A stretch of DNA of 64,000 bases from Fimenecus sp963590415 (GTDB lineage Bacteria; Bacillota; Clostridia; Oscillospirales; Acutalibacteraceae), in the NCBI GenBank assembly GCA_963590415.1, contig CAVAPB010000010.1, forward strand, positions 18,661-82,660, in the 5' to 3' direction. Within the stretch, counting starts at the first letter, position 1; the number at the start of each line of letters is the position of its first letter. This document shows positions 17,421 through 25,066 of this stretch, in pieces. The position numbers and the translations under genes are program-made. The notes under the pieces are model-generated. The model was not told the origin of the DNA and ran no database searches. It saw nothing but the letters and a program-made list of their open reading frames with translations.

Positions 17421-17807
17421 AACAACCTCACGAAGCGCTTGCAAAATCAAAGATTTTGACCGCTTCGGAGAACGTTGAATGACTAAATTGCGCCTTTCGC
17501 CGCCGACACTTCGTGCCGCTTGTGCTGTCGCACAAATAATTTATGATATAACAACCTCACGAAGCGCTTGCAAAATCAAAGATTTTGACCGCTTCGGAGA
17601 ACGTTGAATGACTAAATTGCGCCTTTCGCCGCCGACACTTCGTGCCGCTTGTGCTGTCGCACAAATAATTTATGATATAACAACCTCACGAAGCGCTTGC
17701 AAAATCAAAGATTTTGACCGCTTCGGAGAACGTTGAATGACTAAATTGCGCCTTTCGCCGCCGACACTTCGTGCCGCTTGTGCTGTCGCACAAATAATTT
17801 ATGATAT
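17421..17807. repeat. Three perfect tandem copies of a 129-bp repeat
   Basis: Units start at 17421, 17550 and 17679 and are identical base for base; a fourth diverges after the first bases at 17808. Each unit holds a stem-loop CGAAGCG / CGCTTCG with an inner AAAATC / GATTTT, and a second Cys-like GC-rich half (GACACTTCGTGCCGC, GTGCTGTCGCAC) capable of pairing. There is no open reading frame of note. The array fills the gap between the pyk promoter and the YlmH-like stop codon. Perfect identity implies recent amplification. Confidence 0.97.
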
Positions 17808-17818
17808 AACATCCTGCG

Positions 17819-18544
17819 TCAGTACCGCTTTATTTCAAGTACAAGACGTCCTTTTTTTGTTGTCTTGACATTGCCCGACAAAGCAAATCTTCCGCAGCCC
17901 CTCACGCTGACAATATCGCCGTCGCCGACTGCTTTTGACGGGGAAAGAGTTAGCACGGAATTTATAAATACCCGTTCCGAGGAAATCAGCTTAACTGCCT
18001 CGCTTCTCGACAGATTGTATACCGCTCCGACAAGCACATCAAGCCTTTTTGACGCCGCAAACACGGTAACGGTTTCAAATTTTTCGGCGGTACACTCCGG
18101 AACGGCGGATCGCTCCGCTTTGACGCTTGTATGCCGTACCCGTGTAAGATTGTCGCAGATATAGTCCGCAATGCCGTCAAGGCAAATTACATATCCGCAC
18201 TTGCCGTCAACGATTATGTCGCCGACGGTCTCGCGCTTAATGCCGAGATTCATAACCGCGCCGAGAAAATCACGGTGGGTAAGTGCGTCCGCAAATTTTT
18301 CGTTAAGCGGCTTTATCTCAACGCAGGCGATAGGAAAATCACCGTCCGAAACGCTCTCCCCGAACCCTGCAACGACCCTTTCGGCACTGCCGTATCCGCC
18401 GTAAAGCACGCACGGAAGATAGGTCTTTTTAAGCTCGCTCTGTTCGGGCAGAGTAAGGAATTGCGAGAAGGTAAAATACCCTCTCTCGTAAGCCCTGTTG
18501 TAAAGCTCTTCAAATCTTTTTTCAAACATATAATCACTGTTCAT
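17819..18544 (-). CDS. YlmH-like S4-domain RNA-binding protein
   Basis: Resembles YlmH, an S4-domain protein encoded near the division cluster in many Firmicutes and linked to ribosome-associated quality control. 241 residues. The N-terminal two thirds match the YlmH module (KRFEELYNRAYERGYFTFSQFLTLPEQ, then GGYGSAERVVAGFG, then THRDFLGAVMNLGIKRE near 110). The S4 RNA-binding fold is at the C-terminus, RLDVLVGAVYNLSRSEAVKLI near 170 followed by VFINSVLTLSPSKAV and GDIVSVRGCGRF. Here it stands alone behind its own promoter. The first ATG lies only about 13 nt from the predicted transcript start, so the ATG at 18529 (MFEKRFEELY) may be the true start. Confidence 0.88.
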   Translation of the reverse strand: MNSDYMFEKRFEELYNRAYERGYFTFSQFLTLPEQSELKKTYLPCVLYGGYGSAERVVAGFGESVSDGDFPIACVEIKPLNEKFADALTHRDFLGAVMNLGIKRETVGDIIVDGKCGYVICLDGIADYICDNLTRVRHTSVKAERSAVPECTAEKFETVTVFAASKRLDVLVGAVYNLSRSEAVKLISSERVFINSVLTLSPSKAVGDGDIVSVRGCGRFALSGNVKTTKKGRLVLEIKRY

Positions 18545-18563
18545 TCTGAAATTTCAAACGAAA

Positions 18564-18592
18564 TAATACCATACACCGCCTTCGGTTTCAAG
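18564..18592 (-). promoter_or_regulatory. Promoter of the YlmH-like gene
   Basis: Minus strand TTGAAA (18587-18592), 17-nt spacer, TATTAT (18564-18569). Confidence 0.75.
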
Positions 18593-18650
18593 AGAGAAGC
18601 AATTAAATTTATGCTTGCCGTGAAGCTCCTTTTCAATATTATACCCGTTA

Positions 18651-18680
18651 CAAAACGAGGCGCCCTCTTGCGAGAACGCC
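18651..18680 (-). terminator. Probable terminator of the ctsR-clpC operon
   Basis: Minus strand 9-bp stem GGCGTTCTC / GAGGGCGCC (two G-U pairs) with a GCAA tetraloop (18659-18680), followed by a short TCGTTTTG. The U-tract is weak. Confidence 0.5.
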
Positions 18681-18730
18681 CGTTTGATTTGTATTCGCCG
18701 CCCTGTTGTCGGCATCTTTTGTTTGTGCAA

Positions 18731-21199
18731 TTATTCTTCGGCTGCTTTAGTCTGAGTGGATTTCTCCTTAAAGACGAACTCGCCGTTCTCCGAATCGCAG
18801 ACATAATTCTTGCCTTTGACAACCTTGTTTTCGAGCATTTCCTCTGACAAAAGGTTTTCAATCTTGCTCTGAATAGCCCTTTTAAGAGGTCTTGCTCCGT
18901 AAACCTCGTCAAAGCCAGCATCGGCAATATCGCTTATCGCATTATCCGTAAACTCAATTCCGATACCGAGCTCTTCAACACGCTTTTTAAGCGAGTCAAG
19001 GAGGTTGACGGCGATTTTCTTGATGTCATCCTTCTGAAGTCTGTCAAACACGATAATATCATCGACACGGTTGAGGAATTCGGGGCGGAATGTCTTTTTG
19101 AGCTCGCCCATTACAGCTTCTCTTATCTGCTCCTTTTCCTTTGCTTCCTCCGCTGTTTTTTCATCGCCCGTGAAGCCGAATGCCGCATTTTTCTGTGTTA
19201 TAAGCTTTGCACCGACATTCGAGGTCATTATGATAACGCTGTTTTTGAAGTCAACACGCCTGCCCTGCGAGTCGGTAAGAATACCGTCGTCGAGTATCTG
19301 CAAAAGCATATTGAATACATCGGGGTGCGCCTTTTCAATCTCATCGAAAAGAACTACCGAATACGGTTTTCTTCTTATCTTCTCGGTAAGCTGACCGCCC
19401 TCCTCATAGCCTACATATCCGGGAGGCGAGCCTACAAGACGGGACACCGTATGCTTCTCCATATATTCGGACATATCAAGCCTTATCATTGCGTTTTCAT
19501 CGCCGAAGAGCGTCTGTGCAAGAGCCTTACACAGCTCTGTTTTACCTACGCCCGTAGGGCCTAAGAATATGAACGAGCCGATGGGCTTTTTCGGGTCCTT
19601 GAGTCCTGTTCTCGAACGCCTGATTGCCCTTGAGACAGCCTTTACCGCCTCGTCCTGACCGATAATCCTGTTGTGAAGCGTTTCCTCCATGTGAAGAAGT
19701 CTTTCGCTTTCCTGCTCGGTCAGCTGAGCCGTGGGAACGCCCGTCCAGAGCGATACGATTTCGGCAATTTCCTTGCCCGTTACCTCGTCCTTGCTCCTGC
19801 CGGCCTTATTTTTCCACTCCTCTTTCTTCTTTTCGAGCGAGTCGGCAAGCTCTTTTTCCTCGTCCCTCAGCTTTGCCGCAAGCTCAAAGTCCTGCGAATT
19901 TACCGCACTGAGCTTTTCAGCCTCAATATCCTTCTTTTTCTTTTCAAGCTCCTGCAATTCGGGCGGTTCTGTAAAGGTACGAAGCCTTACTCTTGACGCC
20001 GCCTCGTCGATTAAGTCAATGGCTTTGTCAGGCAGGTATCTGTCGGAAATATATCTTACCGACAGCTCAACCGCTTCCTTGATAGCAGAGTCGGAAATTT
20101 TAACCTTATGATGAGCTTCGTATTTGTCACGAAGACCTTTAAGAATTTCAATTGCCTCTTCCTTGGTCGGTTCGTTAACCATAACCGGCTGGAATCTTCT
20201 TTCGAGAGCCGCGTCCTTTTCAATATTCTTTCTGTACTCCGCAATCGTTGTAGCGCCGATTACCTGTAATTCACCCCTTGCAAGCGAGGGTTTAAGAATG
20301 TTTGCGGCGTCAACCGCACCCTCTGCGCTTCCCGTACCGATAAGAGTATGAACCTCATCGATAAACAGGATAATGTCAGGCGACGCCTTGACCTCGTCGA
20401 TTACCTTTTTAATTCTTTCCTCAAAATCGCCTCTGTACTTTGTGCCTGCGACCATACTTGTAAGGTCAAGCGAAACAATTTTCTTGTTTTTAAGAGTTTC
20501 GGGAACCTCGCCCGATACGATTTTAAGCGCCAAGCCCTCTGCTATTGCGGTTTTACCTACGCCGGGTTCGCCGATAAGACAGGGATTGTTTTTGGTTCTC
20601 CTTGATAAAATCTGAATAACCCTTTCAATCTCATCGTGTCTGCCGATTACGGGGTCAATTTTGCCCTGCTTTGCAAGCTCGGTCAAATCCCTTGAAAATT
20701 GGTCAAGCGTTTCATTGCCTGTGCCCGACTGCTTGTCGTCCTGTCCGTTGCCGGATGCCGAGTTCATAAGCTTCTTTGAAATATCCGACATAATGCTTTC
20801 TGAGGAAACACCGGCCCGTGACAAAATCTGATAAGCGTAGCAGGACTCATCGCTTGCTATTGAGAGCAAGATGTGCTCCGTGCCCGCAAGAGAATAGCCT
20901 GTTCTGCCTGCAAGATAAACCGCATTTTCGATTATTCTCTTGCTTCTCGGGGTGAAATCCTGTGCGCCGAGCTGTGTGGGCATACCGACGCCCACGGTCT
21001 GCTTGATATATTCCTCGACATCATCGAATTTAATTTTTCTCGTTGAGAGGACAACGCCCGCAACCGTTGCGGTATCGGACAAAAGTCCCAAAAGCAAATG
21101 TTCGCTGCCTATATAGGTATGTCCGAGGTTCTGTGCGCACTCAACAGCCTTGTTAAGGGCCTTGTTTGCTTTTTCCGTAAAGCCTGTGAATTTGAACAT
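18731..21199 (-). CDS. clpC: ATP-dependent Clp protease ATP-binding subunit ClpC
   Basis: AAA+ unfoldase that, with ClpP, degrades damaged or McsB-phosphorylated proteins. 822 residues: Clp N-terminal double repeat (about 1-150; YIGSEHLLLGLL, LAGTEHILLSIA), AAA-1 with Walker A GEPGVGKTAIAEGLA near 215 and Walker B ILFIDEVHTLIG, a UVR-containing middle domain (SQDFELAAKLRDEEKEL near 430) that binds adaptors such as McsB or MecA, and AAA-2 with GPTGVGKTELCKALAQ near 550 and VVLFDEIEKAHPDVFN. The C-terminal D2-small domain is complete. It is last in the operon ctsR-mcsA-mcsB-clpC and so lies under CtsR control. Confidence 0.97.
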   Translation of the reverse strand: MFKFTGFTEKANKALNKAVECAQNLGHTYIGSEHLLLGLLSDTATVAGVVLSTRKIKFDDVEEYIKQTVGVGMPTQLGAQDFTPRSKRIIENAVYLAGRTGYSLAGTEHILLSIASDESCYAYQILSRAGVSSESIMSDISKKLMNSASGNGQDDKQSGTGNETLDQFSRDLTELAKQGKIDPVIGRHDEIERVIQILSRRTKNNPCLIGEPGVGKTAIAEGLALKIVSGEVPETLKNKKIVSLDLTSMVAGTKYRGDFEERIKKVIDEVKASPDIILFIDEVHTLIGTGSAEGAVDAANILKPSLARGELQVIGATTIAEYRKNIEKDAALERRFQPVMVNEPTKEEAIEILKGLRDKYEAHHKVKISDSAIKEAVELSVRYISDRYLPDKAIDLIDEAASRVRLRTFTEPPELQELEKKKKDIEAEKLSAVNSQDFELAAKLRDEEKELADSLEKKKEEWKNKAGRSKDEVTGKEIAEIVSLWTGVPTAQLTEQESERLLHMEETLHNRIIGQDEAVKAVSRAIRRSRTGLKDPKKPIGSFIFLGPTGVGKTELCKALAQTLFGDENAMIRLDMSEYMEKHTVSRLVGSPPGYVGYEEGGQLTEKIRRKPYSVVLFDEIEKAHPDVFNMLLQILDDGILTDSQGRRVDFKNSVIIMTSNVGAKLITQKNAAFGFTGDEKTAEEAKEKEQIREAVMGELKKTFRPEFLNRVDDIIVFDRLQKDDIKKIAVNLLDSLKKRVEELGIGIEFTDNAISDIADAGFDEVYGARPLKRAIQSKIENLLSEEMLENKVVKGKNYVCDSENGEFVFKEKSTQTKAAEE

Positions 21200-21232
21200 A
21201 AAACATCATCCTTTCCTTGTTCTGTTAAAACA

Positions 21233-21254
21233 GGCGGAGAATTAAATCTCCGCC
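21233..21254 (-). other. Intercistronic hairpin between mcsB and clpC
   Basis: Perfect 8-bp stem GGCGGAGA / TCTCCGCC with a 6-nt loop, followed on the minus strand by CTGTTTTAACAG, itself palindromic. The U-tract is poor, so it may be a processing, stabilising or partial termination element that sets ClpC output relative to McsAB. Confidence 0.45.
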
Positions 21255-21266
21255 CGTCAATGTCCG

Positions 21267-22265
21267 TTACAGCCTTTCTCTGACGATTTTCGCCCGTTCG
21301 ACATCACGCTCATCCAAAGTGAGCGTTTTGCCGACGAAGGCGTTTATCGTTGCAGGCTGCATTGATACCATAAGCTCGTTTATCGTTTTGAGGTCTGTGT
21401 TTATCATTCCGCAAACCGCACCGAAACGAACCTTGGAGATTAAACTCATAAATTCCTTTGTACTTAATATTCTTGCCGATTTGAGTATTCCGTATGCTCT
21501 GAAAACAGCGTCCTCGGTCTCAACGCTTTTAGCCGCATCCGCCCTTGCCGCGCGTTCCTGCGCAGCCAGCTGAAGCGTAATCGTTTTTAGATTGTCAATA
21601 GCTGATTTTTCGCTTATTCCGAGCGACACCTGATTGCTCAGCTGATAAAGATCGCCCATAGCCGACATGCCCTCGCCGTAAGCGCCTCTGATTGTAAGCC
21701 CGAGCTTTGAAACCGTTGAAGCAAGCGAGCCTATCTGTCCTTTTGCAGTAAGAGCCGGTAAATGAAGCATCACGGAGGCTCTCATACCCGTGCCGAGATT
21801 TGTCGGGCACTGCGTAAGATAGCCGAGCTTTTCGTCAAACGCATATTTAAGCGATTGGTTGATTTCGGTATCTATCTTATCCGCAAGCTCATACGCTTCC
21901 TTGAGCGCAAGTCCCGACTTCATAACCTGAAGCCTTATATGGTCCTCCTCGCAAAGCATTATGCTAATATCCTCATTCTCCGACATAAGCAAAGCTCTTG
22001 CATCGGAATTCGACGCAAATTCGGGGCTGATGAGATGCCTTTCCGCAAGGGAAACGATTTGCGAACGGGTAAGGGTTTTGAGCTCCGTGTAGGTAAGATT
22101 TTCCTTGTCCTTGAGAGCGTCTCTTATTTTTTCGTTTACTTCGATTTTGCTCTTATTGTCAAGGCGCACGGGAAAAGGATAGTCTGCAAGGTTCCTCGCA
22201 AGTCTTATCCTTGTCGAAATGACAATATCGTTGTGGTCTCCCTCGCCGATGTACCATTTACTCAT
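21267..22265 (-). CDS. mcsB: Protein-arginine kinase McsB
   Basis: Phosphorylates arginines on target proteins, marking them for ClpCP, and inactivates CtsR in stress. 332 residues of the phosphagen-kinase fold. The nucleotide-binding features are visible: VISTRIRLARNLADYPFP near 17, RLQVMKSGLALKEAYELADKID near 125, LGYLTQCPTNLGTGMRASVMLHLPAL (with the conserved Cys) near 170, and RGAYGEGMSAMGDLYQLSNQVSLG near 210. It is immediately downstream of mcsA (1-bp gap), and the two proteins work as a pair. Full family length and intact motifs. Confidence 0.96.
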   Translation of the reverse strand: MSKWYIGEGDHNDIVISTRIRLARNLADYPFPVRLDNKSKIEVNEKIRDALKDKENLTYTELKTLTRSQIVSLAERHLISPEFASNSDARALLMSENEDISIMLCEEDHIRLQVMKSGLALKEAYELADKIDTEINQSLKYAFDEKLGYLTQCPTNLGTGMRASVMLHLPALTAKGQIGSLASTVSKLGLTIRGAYGEGMSAMGDLYQLSNQVSLGISEKSAIDNLKTITLQLAAQERAARADAAKSVETEDAVFRAYGILKSARILSTKEFMSLISKVRFGAVCGMINTDLKTINELMVSMQPATINAFVGKTLTLDERDVERAKIVRERL

Positions 22266-22763
22266 TTATTTTTCCTCGCTTTCCAATGCTTTAATCTTAT
22301 CCCTGAGCTCTGCCGCTTTTTCGTAATTCTGCTCGTCAACCGCCTGTTTGAGCTCATCCTGTAATTTTTCCTTTTCGCTCTTGTCGGGAACCTCTACAAT
22401 ACCGTTGGGGATTTTGCCCTCGTGGCGCGTTCTGCCGTGAAGCCTTTCAAGCGACAGCAACAGCTTGTCGTAAAATGTCGAATAGCAATCGGCACAACCG
22501 ATTTTTCCGCTTCTTACGATATCGTTAAAGGTGCTTCCGCACTTGTCGCAGCGAAGCGACCTGCCGCCGAGAGCCGCCATAGCGGGCTCTGTGAAGAACG
22601 AGCTTAACATATCCGAGAAGTTAAAGCCGAAGTCCGAAAAAACTCCGTCATAGCCGAGGCTCTTTGCACAATCCGAGCAAAGATGAGCTTCCGTAGCTTC
22701 ACCGTTTACGATTGTCTTTATATGAGTTGTAGCCTCATTTTTTTTACAGTTCTGACACAACAT
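22266..22763 (-). CDS. mcsA: McsA, zinc-finger activator of McsB
   Basis: Adaptor that activates McsB kinase and modulates CtsR. 165 residues with two zinc-binding modules, MLCQNCKKNEATTHI with CSDCAKS (about 3-35) and CDKCGSTFNDIVRSGKIGCADCYSTF (about 75-100), and a C-terminal UVR motif (LQDELKQAVDEQNYEKAAELRDKIKAL, about 135-160) of the type that binds Clp ATPases. Second gene of the ctsR operon. The start ATG follows AAAGGAGAGATATTT. Confidence 0.95.
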   Translation of the reverse strand: MLCQNCKKNEATTHIKTIVNGEATEAHLCSDCAKSLGYDGVFSDFGFNFSDMLSSFFTEPAMAALGGRSLRCDKCGSTFNDIVRSGKIGCADCYSTFYDKLLLSLERLHGRTRHEGKIPNGIVEVPDKSEKEKLQDELKQAVDEQNYEKAAELRDKIKALESEEK

Positions 22764-22778
22764 AAATATCTCTCCTTT

Positions 22779-23231
22779 TCAGTTCATAGTGCTCAGAAGC
22801 ATCTGTTTGAACATTGACGCTCTGAATTTGTTTCTGTTTTCTTCGGGCAATTCCTTATATATTTTGTCCGAAACAGCGGTTATGATAAGCTTTGCCTGTT
22901 CGTCCGTAAGAAGCCCTCTGTCGTGAAGATTTATTACATTAGCCCTACAGGTCTTTTCATCAACGCTTGCTCCGATTGAGTTTATAAGATGCATTTTAAG
23001 AGTCGAAAGGTCATATTGTGCTCTTGTTATCCTGATATATCCACCGCCGCCTCTTTGACTTTCGACGATATATCCTCTCTCGGGTGTAAAGCGTGATGAA
23101 ATAACATAATTTATCTGACTCGGTACGCAGCCGATTCGTTCCGCAAGGTCGTTTCGGCGAATCTCTGCGCTTGTTCCGTCCGAATCAAGCATTTCGATTA
23201 TCATATTCGCTATTTCCTTACTGAGATTCAT
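22779..23231 (-). CDS. ctsR: Heat-shock repressor CtsR
   Basis: Winged-helix repressor of clp and other class III heat-shock genes. 150 residues. N-terminal DNA-binding domain IANMIIEMLDSDGTSAEIRRNDLAERIGCVPSQINYVISSRFTPERGYIVESQRGGGGYIRI shows the characteristic wing with the Gly-rich RGGGGYIRI; the C-terminal dimerisation and McsB-sensing half includes LHDRGLLTDEQAKLI. It heads the operon, and two CtsR boxes overlap its own promoter, so it is autoregulated. Confidence 0.96.
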   Translation of the reverse strand: MNLSKEIANMIIEMLDSDGTSAEIRRNDLAERIGCVPSQINYVISSRFTPERGYIVESQRGGGGYIRITRAQYDLSTLKMHLINSIGASVDEKTCRANVINLHDRGLLTDEQAKLIITAVSDKIYKELPEENRNKFRASMFKQMLLSTMN

Positions 23232-23253
23232 TTGTTTATCGCCTCTCTTTGAC

Positions 23254-23328
23254 TTTGACTTTCTTTGACCTTTGTGATTATCATTATAGTCATCTTTCGG
23301 GTTAAGTCAAAGGTCAAAAAAGGTCAAA
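23254..23328 (-). promoter_or_regulatory. ctsR operon promoter with two CtsR operators
   Basis: Minus-strand promoter TTGACT (23305-23310), 16-nt spacer, TATAAT (23283-23288). Two CtsR boxes (heptad direct repeat with 3-nt spacer) flank it. GGTCAAA-AAA-GGTCAAA on the plus strand (23312-23328) is preceded directly by a third heptad AGTCAAA that overlaps the -35. GGTCAAA-GAA-AGTCAAA on the minus strand (23254-23270) is just downstream of the start point. This is the textbook arrangement for CtsR autorepression. Confidence 0.92.
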
Positions 23329-23504
23329 TTTGTTCGTTTTCGTCGTTAAATACAGCTTTTTCTTCGATTTTCTTTAATTTTCTAACGATTTCATTTTTGG
23401 CTTTTTTTATAAAAAGTCTGAAGGTCAAATTCCGAGCTTCTGTTTTAACACAATTTCTTCCCCGACATAGTATGTAATGATGAACGACGAAGGGAGGCAA
23501 CACG

Positions 23505-23612
23505 GTGAATAACTTTTTTAACAACAACGGTCTCTTGATTCTCATTATCATCATTATCTTACTTGCTGATAATGACAACGGCTGCGGTTGCAACAGATCG
23601 GGTTGCTGCTAA
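23505..23612 (+). CDS. 35-residue Cys-rich membrane peptide
   Basis: A short gene starting with GTG at 23505, with a strong AGGGAGG (23491-23497) 7 nt ahead. The peptide has a polar Asn-rich start (NNFFNNNG), an uninterrupted hydrophobic core of about 12 residues (LLILIIIIILLA), an acidic turn (DNDNG) and a Cys-rich tail CGCNRSGCC. It resembles the small YjcZ-like sporulation peptides of Firmicutes in size and plan, but I cannot claim membership. A sequence resembling a sigma-K promoter (AC, 16 nt, CATAGTATG at 23466) lies upstream. An intrinsic terminator follows 10 bp after the stop. The overlapping minus-strand reading frame has no ribosome site and is rejected. Confidence 0.65.
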   Translation: MNNFFNNNGLLILIIIIILLADNDNGCGCNRSGCC

Positions 23613-23621
23613 ACCGAAAAA

Positions 23622-23656
23622 AGGCTGTCATCAAATGATGGCAGCCTGATTTTTAA
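23622..23656. terminator. Bidirectional terminator after the small peptide and rnfB
   Basis: Stem AGGCTGTCATC / GATGGCAGCCT (23622-23647) with T-rich flanks on both strands (GATTTTT plus strand, CTTTTTT minus strand). It serves the convergent small gene and the Rnf operon. Confidence 0.88.
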
Positions 23657-23665
23657 CATGCTTTA

Positions 23666-24466
23666 TTATATTGTAATTGTCTTAATCGCCTTTGTAGGAC
23701 AAGCCTCGGTGCATTTTCCGCAGTTTGTACATCTAGAGGAGTCAACGCTTGCCACATTGTTTTCAACCTTGACCGCATCCGATTCGCAGACCTTTACGCA
23801 CTTCATACATCCGATACAGCCGACATTGCAAGCCTTGCGTGTGAGTGCGCCCTTGTCTTGATTTTTACAGGTTACCGTGGCAAAAGACCTGCGCATGGGC
23901 AAAAGCTCGATAAGATTTTTCGGGCAAACCGCAATGCACTTTTTGCACGCTCTGCAAAGTGCGGGGTCAACCCTCGCAACGCCGTCGCAGATTTTAAGAG
24001 CGCCGTATTCACACACCTTTACACAATCTCCGAAGCCGATACAACCGTAAGCGCAATCCTTGGGACCGCCGAAAAGCTGAGACGCCATTTTACAGCTTTG
24101 TGCGCCCGCATATTCAAGCTTATTTCCGTTGTGCGAGGAGGTGCCGTTGCATTTTACAAACGCCGACATAGGCTCAACGCTCTGTGCCTCTACACCCAAA
24201 ACCTCGGCAATACCCCTTGCGGCATCCGCACCGCCGGGAGCACAGAGATTTGTTTTGTCGGTCTCCCCCTTTGAAAGAGCCGCCGCATAGCCGTCGCAGC
24301 CCGAGAAGCCGCAGGCGCCGCAGTTGGCGCCGGGCAGGCATTCTCTTATTTTTTCAGCCTTTTCGTCCTTGGGTACAGCCATAACAACCGAAGCAATGGA
24401 AAGACCTATGCCTGCGATAAGTCCGATAACGCAGACAAGTATAACCGCCGAAATAATTTCGTTCAT
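23666..24466 (-). CDS. rnfB: Rnf complex subunit B (ferredoxin-like)
   Basis: Electron-entry subunit of the Rnf ferredoxin:NAD+ oxidoreductase, a membrane ion pump. 266 residues: N-terminal membrane anchor (about 5-28), the 4Fe-4S motif CLPGANCGACGFSGC near 43-57, a further Cys cluster CAYGCIGFGDCVKVC near 140-155, and then tandem ferredoxin motifs CRACKKCIAVCP, CIGCMKCVKVC and CTNCGKCTEACP, all complete. It is the last gene of the nine-gene operon starting at apbE. The bidirectional terminator lies directly downstream. Confidence 0.97.
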   Translation of the reverse strand: MNEIISAVILVCVIGLIAGIGLSIASVVMAVPKDEKAEKIRECLPGANCGACGFSGCDGYAAALSKGETDKTNLCAPGGADAARGIAEVLGVEAQSVEPMSAFVKCNGTSSHNGNKLEYAGAQSCKMASQLFGGPKDCAYGCIGFGDCVKVCEYGALKICDGVARVDPALCRACKKCIAVCPKNLIELLPMRRSFATVTCKNQDKGALTRKACNVGCIGCMKCVKVCESDAVKVENNVASVDSSRCTNCGKCTEACPTKAIKTITI

Positions 24467-24478
24467 AGCTCTACCCCC

Positions 24479-25066
24479 TTAACCGAACATATTCTCGACA
24501 AGCCCCGTAAAGCCGAGGAATGAGAGAGAAGTGAGGCTCGCCGATATAAGAGTTATCGGAAGTCCCTGTAAAAACTTGGGAACATCGCAGGTTTCAAGCT
24601 TTGAGCGAACACCTGCAAACATTACCATTGCGACCATAAAGCCGAGACCTGCGCCGAAAGTATTTATCATAGCGTGTGAGAATGAATAACCGTTATCAAT
24701 ATTGAGAATCGTAACGCCGAGCACCGCACAGTTCGTTGTGATAAGAGGAAGATAAATACCAAGCGAGCTGTAAAGCGACGGAATATATTTTTTGAGTATT
24801 ATCTCAACCAGCTGAACCAGAGCCGCAATAACCAATATGAACACAATCGTTTGAAGATAGCTCATACCGTGATTGTCAAGGAATGTGTTAAGCGGATAGG
24901 TTACAGCCGAGGAAAGGAGCATTACGAAGATAACCGCAAGGCTCATTCCGACCGCCGTGTTGAGCTTCTTCGACACGCCGAGGAACGGGCATATACCGAG
25001 GAACTTTGAAAGTATGTAGTTATTTGTAAGAATAGCCGTTAAAAGGATTGAGAAAAATATTTTCAT
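24479..25066 (-). CDS. rnfA: Rnf complex subunit A
   Basis: Integral membrane subunit, homologous to RnfE and NqrE, that helps carry electrons and ions across the membrane. 195 residues with six predicted helices. The signature NNYILSKFLGICPFLGVSKKL near the N-terminus contains the conserved Cys of the membrane FeS site, matched by LITTNCAVLGVTILN near 110. It overlaps the rnfE stop by 1 bp. Confidence 0.97.
   Translation of the reverse strand: MKIFFSILLTAILTNNYILSKFLGICPFLGVSKKLNTAVGMSLAVIFVMLLSSAVTYPLNTFLDNHGMSYLQTIVFILVIAALVQLVEIILKKYIPSLYSSLGIYLPLITTNCAVLGVTILNIDNGYSFSHAMINTFGAGLGFMVAMVMFAGVRSKLETCDVPKFLQGLPITLISASLTSLSFLGFTGLVENMFG

Noticed and set aside
17421..17807. CRISPR array
   Set aside because: The units are 129 bp, directly adjacent and identical throughout, with no short repeat-spacer alternation and no cas genes.
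18545..18730. tRNA or small RNA between clpC and the YlmH-like gene
   Set aside because: No cloverleaf could be drawn; the stretch is explained by a probable terminator and a promoter.
23324..23593. 89-residue minus-strand reading frame upstream of ctsR
   Set aside because: It overlaps the CtsR operators and the small plus-strand gene, lacks a ribosome site and has no family resemblance.
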